A DNA stretch of 64,000 bases from Nostocales cyanobacterium LEGE 11386 (GTDB taxonomy: Bacteria > Cyanobacteriota > Cyanobacteriia > Cyanobacteriales > Nostocaceae), in NCBI GenBank assembly GCA_015207155.1, contig JADEXK010000015.1:1-64000 (forward strand), in the 5' to 3' direction. The position numbers and the translations under genes are program-made. Below the pieces are notes generated by a model, which was given only the letters and a program-made list of their open reading frames with translations, was not told the DNA's origin and did no database searches. Shown here piece after piece: positions 19,236 through 27,009 of this stretch; position 1 is the stretch's first letter; each line of letters starts with the position of its first letter.

Positions 19236-19865
19236 ATGGGGCTGGCACGTTATCGCGCGGAAATTAGTCGCCAAAAGCAAGAAGCAATTCTCAAGGCGGC
19301 TTTAGATGCTTTTTTGGAGTTTGGGTACGATCGCACTACCATTGACTACGTGGCACAACAGGCAGAAGTTTCCACAGCTACTTTATATAAGCACTTCCCC
19401 AGCAAAGCCGATTTGTTTGGCGGCATCATGGCGCAGATATGGATGACTGATGAAATTAGTGCTGTGCCGATTAAACCTGATATTGCTCCTAGAAATGCTT
19501 TGATAAATATTGGTCGAGAGTATGCCCAGCTATTAAATAGCCCTACAATTCAGCCACTGTTTCGCCTCATCATTGCGGAAGCCCCCCGGTTTCCAGAACT
19601 AGGAACTGAACTTTACCATCGTGGCAAAGAGCCATTTCTCAAACGTCTCAATGCTTATCTAGAAGCTCAAGTTACATCTGGGAATTTAGTAATTACAGAT
19701 ATTCCAATTGCCACTCGACAGTTTCTAGGGATGATCAATGACATCATCTTTTGGCCCCGATTCTTGATCGTGGATCTGAAAATGAATGAGAGTGAAATTG
19801 AGAATGTAATTGTCAATGCGGTAGAAACTTTTCTAGCTCGTTATGCAGCTTTGTTGCATGAATAA
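19236..19865 (+). CDS. TetR family transcriptional regulator
   Basis: A 209-residue regulator. The N-terminal helix-turn-helix (residues ~12-58, ILKAALDAFLEFGYDRTTID then VAQQAEVSTATLYKHFPSK) is a complete TetR DNA-binding domain. The C-terminal domain (HRGKEPFLKRLNAYLEAQV) resembles the AefR-like branch. It diverges from the propeller/P460 pair, and the intervening 108 bases contain partial inverted repeats (ATACT...AGTAT around 19166-19194; GTTTTATT...AATAAAAC around 19157-19223). I infer control of that pair and of itself. GAGG lies well upstream, so the ribosome site is weak. Confidence 0.9.
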   Translation: MGLARYRAEISRQKQEAILKAALDAFLEFGYDRTTIDYVAQQAEVSTATLYKHFPSKADLFGGIMAQIWMTDEISAVPIKPDIAPRNALINIGREYAQLLNSPTIQPLFRLIIAEAPRFPELGTELYHRGKEPFLKRLNAYLEAQVTSGNLVITDIPIATRQFLGMINDIIFWPRFLIVDLKMNESEIENVIVNAVETFLARYAALLHE

Positions 19866-20332
19866 AAACAGAAATTTGCCCTTAATGGTGGGACTTAGAC
19901 AAAAAATACCCAAAAAAGAGCCGCAAATCTATATATAGACTGATATCTTGCACCCTGCCCTGGCAATTAGAAAAGAGCCTACAGCATCCGTAGGCTGTAA
20001 GCGGCTACACAAACATGACGCCTGGTGCTGTTCTTGTTGCATTTTAATTTCATTAAAATTAGCTATAGTAAAATACCTAAATACAAATTAAATTAATCAT
20101 TATTCAAGTTATTAGCTGCTGTAAACAAATGCAGATTTTCTGGAGGTACTCTTACTAGTTCTCTCCATACAACAACTTTTTCTGAATTTTATGCAATTTT
20201 ATATGAATAACAATAACATGTACTTGAAAAATACTTACACTATATTTTAAAGTCTCTTGATAAAGAATCTCAATTTGCCCGAAGATTCTGGTAATCTAGC
20301 TGTGTATTCATTGATTTATGGCGAGGCGCTAA
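19866..20332. repeat. Spacer with dispersed repeat
   Basis: A 467-base spacer. Positions 19938-20030 form a repeat bounded by TTGCACC and GCCTGGTGC and contain the hairpin GCCTAC/GTAGGC (19977-19995) and GCGGCTACACAAAC. It is related to the copy at about 9868. The remainder (20040-20320) is AT-rich promoter-type DNA ahead of exbB; no gene is seen. Confidence 0.5.
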
Positions 20333-20986
20333 ATGGGAATTAATAGTCTGTTTACGGCAGGCGGCGTAGTGATGTGGCCCTTGTTTGGGTTTTCGGTGTT
20401 GGCGGTGGCACTAATTATTGAACGTATCCGGTTTTGGGTAAGAATCAATAACCGTCAAAGCCGTGTAGTTAGAGATGTGTTGAATCTTTATCGGCTAGAT
20501 AACGTAGTAGGTGCCATAGATAAACTCCAGAAAAATGCCGATTTGCCCTTGGCACGCATTTTTCTGGCGGCGTTGGAATTAGAAGAACCGAATCCTGAAG
20601 AGTTCCGTTTGGCGTTAGAAAGTGAGGCTCAAGCGGAGATTCCTTTGCTCAAACGCTTTCAAAACATCTTTGAGACAATTATCGGTTTGGCACCACTATT
20701 AGGTTTACTTGGTACCGTATTGGGATTGATTACTTCCTTCGCCTCTCTGGATATCGGTGATGTGGGAGGTACAAAAACGGCAGGTGTCACGGCTGGGATA
20801 AGTGAAGCGTTGGTGTCTACCGCAGCAGGATTGGTAGTTGCTATATTTACACTTTTATTTGCCAACTCCTTTCGGGGACTGTATGTACGTCAAATGGCTC
20901 TGATTCAGGAGTATGGGGGACAACTAGAATTACTTTACCGCCGACGCTACGAACGAGGAGAGAAAAGCTATGCGTCTACCAGATGA
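20333..20986 (+). CDS. exbB: MotA/TolQ/ExbB proton channel family protein
   Basis: A 217-residue inner membrane protein with three helices: one at ~8-28, and a pair at ~110-140 and ~155-180. The hallmark APLLGLLGTVLGLITSFASL and SEALVSTAAGLVVAIFTLLFAN regions are present. With ExbD it forms a proton-driven motor that energises TonB-type outer membrane transport or a related process. GAGG lies 7 bases before the ATG. It overlaps exbD by 17 bases, so the pair is translationally coupled. No tonB or receptor gene is adjacent. Confidence 0.92.
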   Translation: MGINSLFTAGGVVMWPLFGFSVLAVALIIERIRFWVRINNRQSRVVRDVLNLYRLDNVVGAIDKLQKNADLPLARIFLAALELEEPNPEEFRLALESEAQAEIPLLKRFQNIFETIIGLAPLLGLLGTVLGLITSFASLDIGDVGGTKTAGVTAGISEALVSTAAGLVVAIFTLLFANSFRGLYVRQMALIQEYGGQLELLYRRRYERGEKSYASTR

Positions 20987-21374
20987 AGCAGATATACCAG
21001 CACAAATCAATATCGTACCGATGATTGACGTGATATTTGCAATTCTCACGTTTTTTATCATGTCAACGCTGTTTCTCACCAGGTCGGAAGGTTTACCAGT
21101 TAATTTACCTAAGGCGACGACAGCAACACGACAACAAGTTTCTACTAAAATTACCATAACGTTAGACGAAAGTGGAATGATCAGCCTCAATCGTCAACCA
21201 GTCCTAGTTAATTCACTAGCAGAACAACTACGTACTTTGATTGGTTCTAACACAGAAGCGTTGGTAATTATTAATGCTGATGAGAAAGTAGGGCATGGTC
21301 AGGTAGTAGAGGTCATGGATCAGGTACGTCAGGTAAAGGGTGCAAAGTTAGCGATTTCTACTCAAAAATCCTAA
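20970..21374 (+). CDS. exbD: ExbD/TolR family biopolymer transport protein
   Basis: A 134-residue single-span protein, cytoplasmic N-terminus, periplasmic C-terminus. The span contains the essential Asp in NIVPMIDVIFAILTFFIMST. The periplasmic part has ExbD features (LPKATTATRQ, VLVINADEKVGHGQVVEVMDQV-like region). It forms the proton channel stator with the overlapping exbB; GAGGAGAG inside exbB is its ribosome binding site. Confidence 0.93.
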   Translation: MRLPDEADIPAQINIVPMIDVIFAILTFFIMSTLFLTRSEGLPVNLPKATTATRQQVSTKITITLDESGMISLNRQPVLVNSLAEQLRTLIGSNTEALVIINADEKVGHGQVVEVMDQVRQVKGAKLAISTQKS

Positions 21375-21406
21375 TACCCAAGTAATTACACCCTTCTTCA
21401 CATACT

Positions 21407-21432
21407 GATACAGCTGTTCATTCAGCTGTATC
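21407..21432. terminator. Bidirectional hairpin between exbD and the LuxR gene
   Basis: A perfect 10-bp stem GATACAGCTG/CAGCTGTATC with loop TTCATT lies between two convergent stops. There is no long T-run, so termination efficiency is uncertain. Confidence 0.5.
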
Positions 21433-21436
21433 TCAC

Positions 21437-22573
21437 CTAATTGCAAAACGCTGTAATCATTCCCAGCAGTTCTAAAGCTTTCATAATCGCGGCAACACGA
21501 GTCCGCACACCGAGTTTTTCATAGATATGCTCGAAGTGTTTTTCCAAAGTTTTATCACTACAGTTCAGAAGAGCAGCAATCTCCTTTGTGCTTTTGTTTT
21601 TAGCAACCCAAAACAAGACTTCTGCTTCACGTTTAGTTAATCCCAACATGGTCAAGGATTCGGGAGACAAAGAACTAGGCGGCTGTTCTTCCAGTATGAG
21701 TATGTATTGTTCTTGTTGGCGATCGCAAATTAACCGCACAATCAAATACTGATTTTCTCGTTCAATTCGCAAGGGTGGATAGAATTGTGTGACATCATCA
21801 CCCTCAGACATGAGAGAAATTTGATATTTTACCCAGCGCTGCAATAGTTCTGGTAGTTGAAAAGCTTGTGGTAAAGAATCCTGAAAATACTGAGTCAGTA
21901 ACTCCCAGGCTTTTCTCGTCATCGTTTGGACTTGTCCAGTTGCTGACAAGGTAATCATCCCTAACTGTTCTATGGTGCGGTGCAATTGGGCTAACTCTTG
22001 CTGCATTTGGGTAACAGCTTGGGCATTTTCATAAGCCTGAATCAGATGGGGACGTAGTAAGTTCAACACCAAGCGATCGCGATCAGAAAAATTCCGTTGT
22101 GGTCGATGTAATGCAATTACAATATCTGTGAATGAATTCCGTAATGAAAAACTTGCAGAAGCGATCGGTAAGACCAAAATCATTTGCTCTTCTGCATCGA
22201 TCAAGTGCAAAAACCTATGATATAAGCCCTCTAGGTGGTGAAGTTCTTGTTCACACAGGAAATCTGATATTTTGTAAGCCCTGCCATCATTGGTTTCCAG
22301 ATAGTATCTGACTAGGGGATGTTCATAGAAATGACTATTGGCAGTCTGTTCAACTTCTTCCAGCATAGGAGAGTCAAACTTCCTGGAGGTAATCCAGGGT
22401 AATATCCGGTGTTGGGGAAAATTTGCTGGCGACCAAACTGTCACATCCGACCCAACTACCTGTGGCAAAGCTGAGATTACTTTTGTTGCTAGCATTTCCA
22501 GGTTGCAGAGTGTATGCAGTTCCTGAAGAAAATGCTGCATCAGCCGAACATCCCTGTGCTTCAAAGTGGTCAT
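21437..22573 (-). CDS. LuxR-type transcriptional regulator beside peptide locus
   Basis: A 378-residue regulator. The last ~65 residues are a LuxR/GerE helix-turn-helix (LTKREAEVLFWVAKNKSTKE through LEKHFEHIYEKLGVRTRVAA). The first ~180 residues look like a GAF-type sensing domain without an obvious cofactor ligand, followed by a second, PAS-like stretch (~195-300). It diverges from the first leader-peptide gene by 171 bases and is the natural candidate to switch on the peptide genes. The signal is unknown. Confidence 0.85.
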   Translation of the reverse strand: MTTLKHRDVRLMQHFLQELHTLCNLEMLATKVISALPQVVGSDVTVWSPANFPQHRILPWITSRKFDSPMLEEVEQTANSHFYEHPLVRYYLETNDGRAYKISDFLCEQELHHLEGLYHRFLHLIDAEEQMILVLPIASASFSLRNSFTDIVIALHRPQRNFSDRDRLVLNLLRPHLIQAYENAQAVTQMQQELAQLHRTIEQLGMITLSATGQVQTMTRKAWELLTQYFQDSLPQAFQLPELLQRWVKYQISLMSEGDDVTQFYPPLRIERENQYLIVRLICDRQQEQYILILEEQPPSSLSPESLTMLGLTKREAEVLFWVAKNKSTKEIAALLNCSDKTLEKHFEHIYEKLGVRTRVAAIMKALELLGMITAFCN

Positions 22574-22744
22574 TTTCCCTCTTCTCTTGCCATGAAATCA
22601 CTTTGACAGAGGTTTTGCTGTTAAATTCACAGCGTATCAATTTCTTAATATTTGAGTACGGGAATTTCCGTATTGAGTACGAAAGACTTAATGTTTATTA
22701 TCCATCTGTATAGATTGACCATAAGTTTTTCAGGAAATTGAACA

Positions 22745-22975
22745 ATGACTAAATTAAAAACTTCCGATTTGCACTCTACTGAATTTAAGTGGGAAGAACT
22801 TTCTGACGAAGATGCTGCTTATGTAGTTGGTGGTGCAGCTGGTCCTGCCGTAAAAATCGCACTAAAAGTCGGAAGAGTAATCGGATTAGCAATTTTGAGA
22901 AGTATGGAAAGTGATCAAGGCCCTCAATCTCAAACAGTAGGTGACGTTATTAAGGATGTTGTTAACCCTACTTAA
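22745..22975 (+). CDS. Bacteriocin-like precursor 1 with Gly-Gly leader
   Basis: A 76-residue peptide precursor. The leader ends in LSDEDAAYVVGG (residues ~19-30), with acidic and hydrophobic spacing followed by Gly-Gly, the site cut by C39 peptidase exporters. The predicted core (~46 residues) starts AAGPAVKIALKVGRVIGLAI, an amphipathic/hydrophobic helix with basic residues typical of class II bacteriocins, and ends in an acidic tail. There is no Cys, so no disulfide or lanthionine. AGGAA lies 9 bases upstream of the ATG. It is the first gene of the peptide array. Confidence 0.8.
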   Translation: MTKLKTSDLHSTEFKWEELSDEDAAYVVGGAAGPAVKIALKVGRVIGLAILRSMESDQGPQSQTVGDVIKDVVNPT

Positions 22976-22980
22976 ATATT

Positions 22981-23000
22981 CCAGTAACTTTAATTACTGG
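22981..23000 (+). terminator. Short hairpin after precursor 1
   Basis: CCAGTAA and TTACTGG pair perfectly around a six-base loop just after the precursor 1 stop. There is no T-run; it may be an RNA-stabilising 3' hairpin or attenuator. Confidence 0.4.
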
Positions 23001-23065
23001 TAACTTGCACATACAGCGCATCAGTTAAAATATTTCTCGCCTCATATCAAAAAAGGAAGTGCGAT

Positions 23066-23287
23066 ATGTTTCGTAAATTCTTCAACAAAAAGTCATCAAA
23101 GACTGTTTCCCGTTGTGAAATATTGCCTGAACTTGTCGAAGAGTTAGATGAATACCAACAACAATTAGTATCTGGTAGTAAAGGCGCGATCGCCGAACTA
23201 CAAGAAAATTCTCCAGATTTAGGGATTCTTGTCATGCGGACTAAATTTAAACCAAAAATTGAAGATTACAAAATATATTCCTATTAA
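23066..23287 (+). CDS. Bacteriocin-like precursor 2 (tandem paralog a)
   Basis: 73 residues. The basic N-terminus MFRKFFNKKSSKTVS is followed by the leader helix CEILPELVEELDEYQQQLVSGS. The cleavage-site motif is Ser-Gly-Ser-Lys here instead of Gly-Gly, so processing may be weak. The rest (GAIAELQENSPDLGILVMRT, then a Lys/Tyr-rich end) would be the core. AGGAAGTG is the ribosome site. Its first ~50 residues are nearly the same as precursor 3, showing a tandem duplication. Confidence 0.72.
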   Translation: MFRKFFNKKSSKTVSRCEILPELVEELDEYQQQLVSGSKGAIAELQENSPDLGILVMRTKFKPKIEDYKIYSY

Positions 23288-23323
23288 TGTCTTGTGTATC
23301 AATGTCTTGAAGGAAGGTACAAT

Positions 23324-23518
23324 ATGTTTCGTAAATCCCTCACCAAAAAATCATCAAAGACTGTTTCCAATTGTGAAATATTGCCTGAACTTGTCAAAGA
23401 GTTAGATGAACACCAACAACAATTAGTATGTGGTGGTGGCGTGACGGTCGCTGAACTACAAGGAAATTCTCCAAAATTTGAGCATGTTCTGCTCTTCGCA
23501 AATCCTTTTAGCTGGTGA
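23324..23518 (+). CDS. Bacteriocin-like precursor 3 (tandem paralog b)
   Basis: 64 residues from the ATG at 23324, which AGGAAGG (23311-23317) supports. The leader CEILPELVKELDEHQQQLVCGG ends in a true Gly-Gly, unlike its paralog. The core is short (GVTVAELQGNSPKFEHVLLF and about six more residues). The gene stops 22 bases before a transposase remnant, so its C-terminus may be truncated or replaced by the insertion. The leader is conserved relative to precursor 2 while the core has diverged. Confidence 0.7.
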   Translation: MFRKSLTKKSSKTVSNCEILPELVKELDEHQQQLVCGGGVTVAELQGNSPKFEHVLLFANPFSW

Positions 23519-23539
23519 AGCCCAGGGCAAATTTTTAAA

Positions 23540-23680
23540 CTATAACCACAACAGAATGGCAGCGATCTTCAGCATTTCCAGGTAGTTTTCTCTTCGCCTC
23601 TCATAACGAGTTGCAAACCGCCGGTACTGCTTGAGACGACTGATGTTTCGTTCTACAAGATGTAGAAACTTAGCAATGCT
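23540..23680 (-). pseudogene. IS5-type transposase C-terminal remnant
   Basis: The minus strand reads IAKFLHLVERNISRLKQYRR, FATRYERRRENYLEML and KIAAILLWL before TAG at 23542-23540. This is the well-known C-terminal end (ERNISRLKQYRRFATRYE...AAILLWL) of IS5/IS4-like DDE transposases. Upstream coding sequence is missing: about 10 codons farther the frame runs into AGCAATGCTACGTCTC, which resembles half of a common cyanobacterial inverted repeat. Only the tail of an old insertion remains. Confidence 0.75.
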
Positions 23681-23738
23681 ACGTCTCTATAAATTTGTGT
23701 GCTGTTCCTTGCTATACCTTTGTACTGTTTGCTCTTCA

Positions 23739-23777
23739 TTACCGAAAAGTGTAATACCTTGATGTAGTTTTCGGTAA
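23739..23777. repeat. Hairpin TTACCGAAAA/TTTTCGGTAA
   Basis: A perfect 10-bp inverted repeat with a 19-base spacer in the 430-base gap between precursors 3 and 4. It may be an insertion remnant or an operator; the rest of the gap from 23780 to 23880 shows nothing convincing. Confidence 0.45.
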
Positions 23778-23891
23778 TTACCCTGGCTTGATTATGCAAC
23801 AGCTATTTCTAAATCAGGTAATTAAGTTTGCAGAAAATGTAAATGACTTAGTTATTCAAGGGAGGTTACTTTAATAACAACCCAAGAGTTG

Positions 23892-23910
23892 AGTAGTCAA
23901 AACGACTACT
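23892..23910 (+). promoter_or_regulatory. Hairpin in the leader of precursor 4
   Basis: AGTAGTC-AAAAC-GACTACT, a perfect 7-bp stem 39 bases before the precursor 4 start. It is probably in the 5' untranslated RNA and could influence translation or stability. Confidence 0.35.
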
Positions 23911-23949
23911 GACTCTGGTAATTATCCCTAATACCAAGAGATTAAAACC

Positions 23950-24171
23950 ATGTCTAACCAATTGTTTACTGAAGTATCTGTTGAACAACAAGAAATCGTA
24001 ACTGGTGGCTTCGATGTTTTCACAGGTGAAAGTGCCTTCTTTTCCAGCGTTTTGGCAGTAAGAGTAGCTAGCGCTAGCGCAGGACCTAATGGCAGTAGCT
24101 CAGGTTCATTGAATGTGTACAGCACCACAAATACAGGTGCTAGCAGTTTCCTATCTGCTTTTGGTTTGTAA
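23950..24171 (+). CDS. Bacteriocin-like precursor 4 with Gly-Gly leader
   Basis: 73 residues. The compact leader MSNQLFTEVSVEQQEIVTGG ends in Gly-Gly at residues 19-20 and resembles the leaders of a cyanobacterial bacteriocin family exported by C39 transporters. The 53-residue core (FDVFTGESAFFSSVLAVRVA, then a Ser/Gly/Thr-rich end) is small-residue rich, uncharged and Cys-free. Its composition differs from precursors 1-3, so the array probably makes chemically distinct peptides. Confidence 0.8.
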   Translation: MSNQLFTEVSVEQQEIVTGGFDVFTGESAFFSSVLAVRVASASAGPNGSSSGSLNVYSTTNTGASSFLSAFGL

Positions 24172-24489
24172 TTTAATTTGCCGAGTTAACTACTCCCAAT
24201 TACTCGGAAATTGAATAGCTCAAAAATGGATTCCAGGAGTGCCTTACTTTCTCATTGTAAGTAGACTAAAATTACAATTTTGTGTGTGAATTGGAATTTT
24301 AGAAACAGGTATTACTCCGGAATCCTCTCTTGAATTTACCTATATTTTACCATGAAGTTATTATTTTAATATTAACCGTATATACGATGCTTATATAAAC
24401 ATATTTAATGAGATATATACCTTGATATGCTTTGCGGCTAGAGAATCCTCATAGATACTATTACAACCTTTAGAGAGGGAATAAATACC
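24172..24489. other. 318-base spacer between precursors 4 and 5
   Basis: It contains the hairpin CCGAGT/ACTCGG at 24181-24207, probably the 3' end of the precursor 4 message, and an imperfect inverted repeat GGATTCCAGGAGT (24228-24240) / ACTCCGGAATCC (24314-24325) about 75 bases apart. The rest is AT-rich promoter-like DNA. No gene is seen. Confidence 0.45.
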
Positions 24490-24792
24490 ATGTCTTTTGA
24501 GAATGAAATCAAACAAGCTGAATTATTCATGGAATTGCCTGAGCAGCAACAAGAAGAGATTTCTGGGGGTGGTGCGTTCGATTTTCTGTTTTTCCAACAG
24601 ACAAACATTCTCAGTTTTGCTAGTAGTGAACTTAATCTCTTTGATGGTAATTTGGTAGCTTCTTTTCGTGACCAAGCGGTATATCAGTATTCTCAAACAA
24701 CCTTAATTCTTGCTTCATTCTCTGGAGGTTTTAATCTTCCTAGAAATTACAAAAGTAGAGGAAGTAGTTTATTAAGTAGATTTTTTAGCTAG
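24490..24792 (+). CDS. Bacteriocin-like precursor 5 with Gly-Gly-Gly leader
   Basis: 100 residues. The leader MSFENEIKQAELFMELPEQQ continues to QEEISGGG, which is acidic and then glycine-rich as needed for C39 cleavage. The core (~72 residues) is aromatic-rich (AFDFLFFQQTNILSFASSEL) and ends in a basic SRGSSLLSRFFS tail. AGAGAGGGA is the ribosome binding site 9 bases upstream. The transporter gene starts 41 bases later, so this precursor is the one most closely tied to it. Confidence 0.78.
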   Translation: MSFENEIKQAELFMELPEQQQEEISGGGAFDFLFFQQTNILSFASSELNLFDGNLVASFRDQAVYQYSQTTLILASFSGGFNLPRNYKSRGSSLLSRFFS

Positions 24793-24833
24793 CATAATCT
24801 GCTTTGCTTCTTCAACTTTAGGGTGCTTTACTT

Positions 24834-26984
24834 ATGAAATACCAATTTGTGCGGCAGCATAGTGAGGAAGATTGTGGTGCAGCTTGTCTCGCAGCAATTT
24901 CTCAATATCACGGGCGCACTTTCACTCTCAGCCATATTCGTGAAGCCGTAGGTACGGGACAATTTGGCACAACTTTGTTGGGATTAAGACGAGGTGCAGA
25001 AACACTTGGTTTTAATGCTCGTCCTGTAAAAACTTCACCAGAGTTACTTGAGCGGTTAAATGAAGCTCCCTTACCGGCAATTATTCACTGGAAAGGAAAT
25101 CACTGGGTTGTTTTATACGGCAAAAAAGGTAAAAAATGTTTAATTGCTGATCCGGCTGTGGGGGTTCGTTATCTGTCTCCCCAAGATTTAGCAGAGGGTT
25201 GGACAGACTGGTTAATGCTCTTACTAGAACCAGATCCAATCCGCTTTTTTGCCCAGAAAGATGACCAAGTTGGTGGGTTTTTGCGTTTCTTCAAGCGCGT
25301 TTGGACTTATCGTGCAATTCTTGCCCAAGCTTTACCTCTTAACTTAATGTTGGGGTTACTGTCTTTGGCTTCTCCTTTCCTGCTGCAAATTCTTACTGAT
25401 GATGTGCTAGTTCGAGGTGATACAAGTTTACTCGCTACAGTAGCGATCGCTGTAGTGGTGATGAATTTTATTTCTACTAGCCTTTCATATGTGCAGTCTA
25501 ATTTAATTGCTCACTTTGCTCAACGTCTAAAACTAGGTTTAGTTTTGGAATTTGGGCGACAAATTTTACAATTACCTCTCTCTTACTATGAGGCTCGGCG
25601 TAGTGGAGAAATTGTTAGTAGACTACAGGATATTGATCAGATAAATCAGTTAGTAGCTCAGGTGGTTGTCAGTTTACCTAGCCGCTTCTTTATTGCGGTT
25701 ATTTCTCTTTGCTTGATGGTTTTTTATAGTTGGAAACTGACTGCTTTAGCTGCAATTATTGCTGTATTTATGACTTTATCTACAGTTGTATTTCAACCAA
25801 CTTTGCGGCAAAAAACTCGTGAGTTATTAGTCAAAGATGCTGAAACGCAAGGTGTTTTAGTAGAAACCTTTAAAGGCGCTCTTACTCTCAAAACTACCAC
25901 ATCAGTCCCACAATTTAGAGATGAATTACAAGGTAGGTTTGGAGTTCTGAGCAACTTAGCATTTCGCACAATGCAAATTGGAATTATTAATAATACTTTT
26001 TCTAGTTTTGTTTCGGCTATTGGTGGTGTAATTTTACTTTGGTTTGGCGGCTATTTAGTTATTAATCCCGCAGAAAATCTTAGTATTGGGCAGCTATTAG
26101 CATTTAACTCGATGAATGCTAACTTCTTAGGATTAATTGCAACGGTTATTAGTTTTGTTGAAGAATTTACTCGGGTAAAAACGGCAACGCAGCGTCTCAC
26201 AGAAGTGATAGATGCTACGCCTGAAAATGAAAGCGATGGTAAAAAGCCTTTTGCAAAAATTTCAGGTGATGCTGATATTGTTTGCAGCAATGTTAACTTC
26301 CACTATGCTGGTCGGCTTGACCTTTTAGAAGATTTTTCTTTAACAATTCCTGGAGGTAAAGTTGTTGCCGTTATTGGCAAATCTGGCTGTGGTAAAAGCA
26401 CTTTAGCAAAACTAATTGCTGGGTTGTATACACTGCAATCTGGTAACATCCAAATTGGGTTATATAATCTTCCAGATCTTTCTCTTGATTGTTTACGACA
26501 ACAGGTAGTACTTGTTCCTCAAGATGCTCATTTTTGGAGTCGTTCTATAGTAGAAAATTTCCGCTTAGGAGCGCCCCATGTTTCTTTTGAACAGATTGTC
26601 AGAGCTTGTAAAATTGCTGATGCTGATGAATTTATCAGTAAATTACCTGACAAATATCAAACTGTTTTAGGAGAGTTTGGGGCAAATATTTCTGGTGGAC
26701 AACGCCAAAGATTAGCAATAGCCAGAGCTATAGTAACAGAACCATCAATTTTAATTTTAGACGAATCTACTGGTGGACTTGATCCAGTTAGTGAAGCGCA
26801 AGTTTTAGATCAGTTGTTTAAGCATCGCCGTGGGAAAACTACAATTTTAATTACTCATCGTCCTAAAGTGATTAATCGGGCTGATTGGGTTGTTTTGTTA
26901 GAAAATGGAAAATTAAAACAAGAGGGTTCTTTAAAAGAATTAAGAGAAAAGCCAGGAGAACATTTGGATTTTTTGATTTCTTGA
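24834..26984 (+). CDS. C39 peptidase-containing ABC exporter (PCAT)
   Basis: A 716-residue leader-cutting exporter of the LagD/SunT type, combining three domains. The N-terminal C39 cysteine protease (1-~140) has Gln8, catalytic Cys14 (EEDCGAAC), His90 (GNHWVVLY) and Asp106 (ADP). The transmembrane domain with about six helices follows (~155-440), then the ATPase (~475-716) with Walker A GKSGCGKST (~515), signature SGGQRQR (~620) and Walker B ILILDEST (~640). It should cleave the upstream precursors after their Gly-Gly and export the cores with the HlyD adaptor encoded 26 bases downstream. Confidence 0.95.
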   Translation: MKYQFVRQHSEEDCGAACLAAISQYHGRTFTLSHIREAVGTGQFGTTLLGLRRGAETLGFNARPVKTSPELLERLNEAPLPAIIHWKGNHWVVLYGKKGKKCLIADPAVGVRYLSPQDLAEGWTDWLMLLLEPDPIRFFAQKDDQVGGFLRFFKRVWTYRAILAQALPLNLMLGLLSLASPFLLQILTDDVLVRGDTSLLATVAIAVVVMNFISTSLSYVQSNLIAHFAQRLKLGLVLEFGRQILQLPLSYYEARRSGEIVSRLQDIDQINQLVAQVVVSLPSRFFIAVISLCLMVFYSWKLTALAAIIAVFMTLSTVVFQPTLRQKTRELLVKDAETQGVLVETFKGALTLKTTTSVPQFRDELQGRFGVLSNLAFRTMQIGIINNTFSSFVSAIGGVILLWFGGYLVINPAENLSIGQLLAFNSMNANFLGLIATVISFVEEFTRVKTATQRLTEVIDATPENESDGKKPFAKISGDADIVCSNVNFHYAGRLDLLEDFSLTIPGGKVVAVIGKSGCGKSTLAKLIAGLYTLQSGNIQIGLYNLPDLSLDCLRQQVVLVPQDAHFWSRSIVENFRLGAPHVSFEQIVRACKIADADEFISKLPDKYQTVLGEFGANISGGQRQRLAIARAIVTEPSILILDESTGGLDPVSEAQVLDQLFKHRRGKTTILITHRPKVINRADWVVLLENGKLKQEGSLKELREKPGEHLDFLIS

Positions 26985-27009
26985 TTAGTACTAATTCGCC
27001 TATAAAAAT

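Noticed and set aside
23794..23874. 27-codon frame between precursors 3 and 4 (MQQLFLNQVIKFAENVNDLV start)
   Set aside because: Could be a leader-like peptide but has no ribosome site and no Gly-Gly end; too short to support.
23519..23950. Complete insertion sequence
   Set aside because: Only the transposase tail and half of a terminal-like repeat are present; no full transposase or paired ends.
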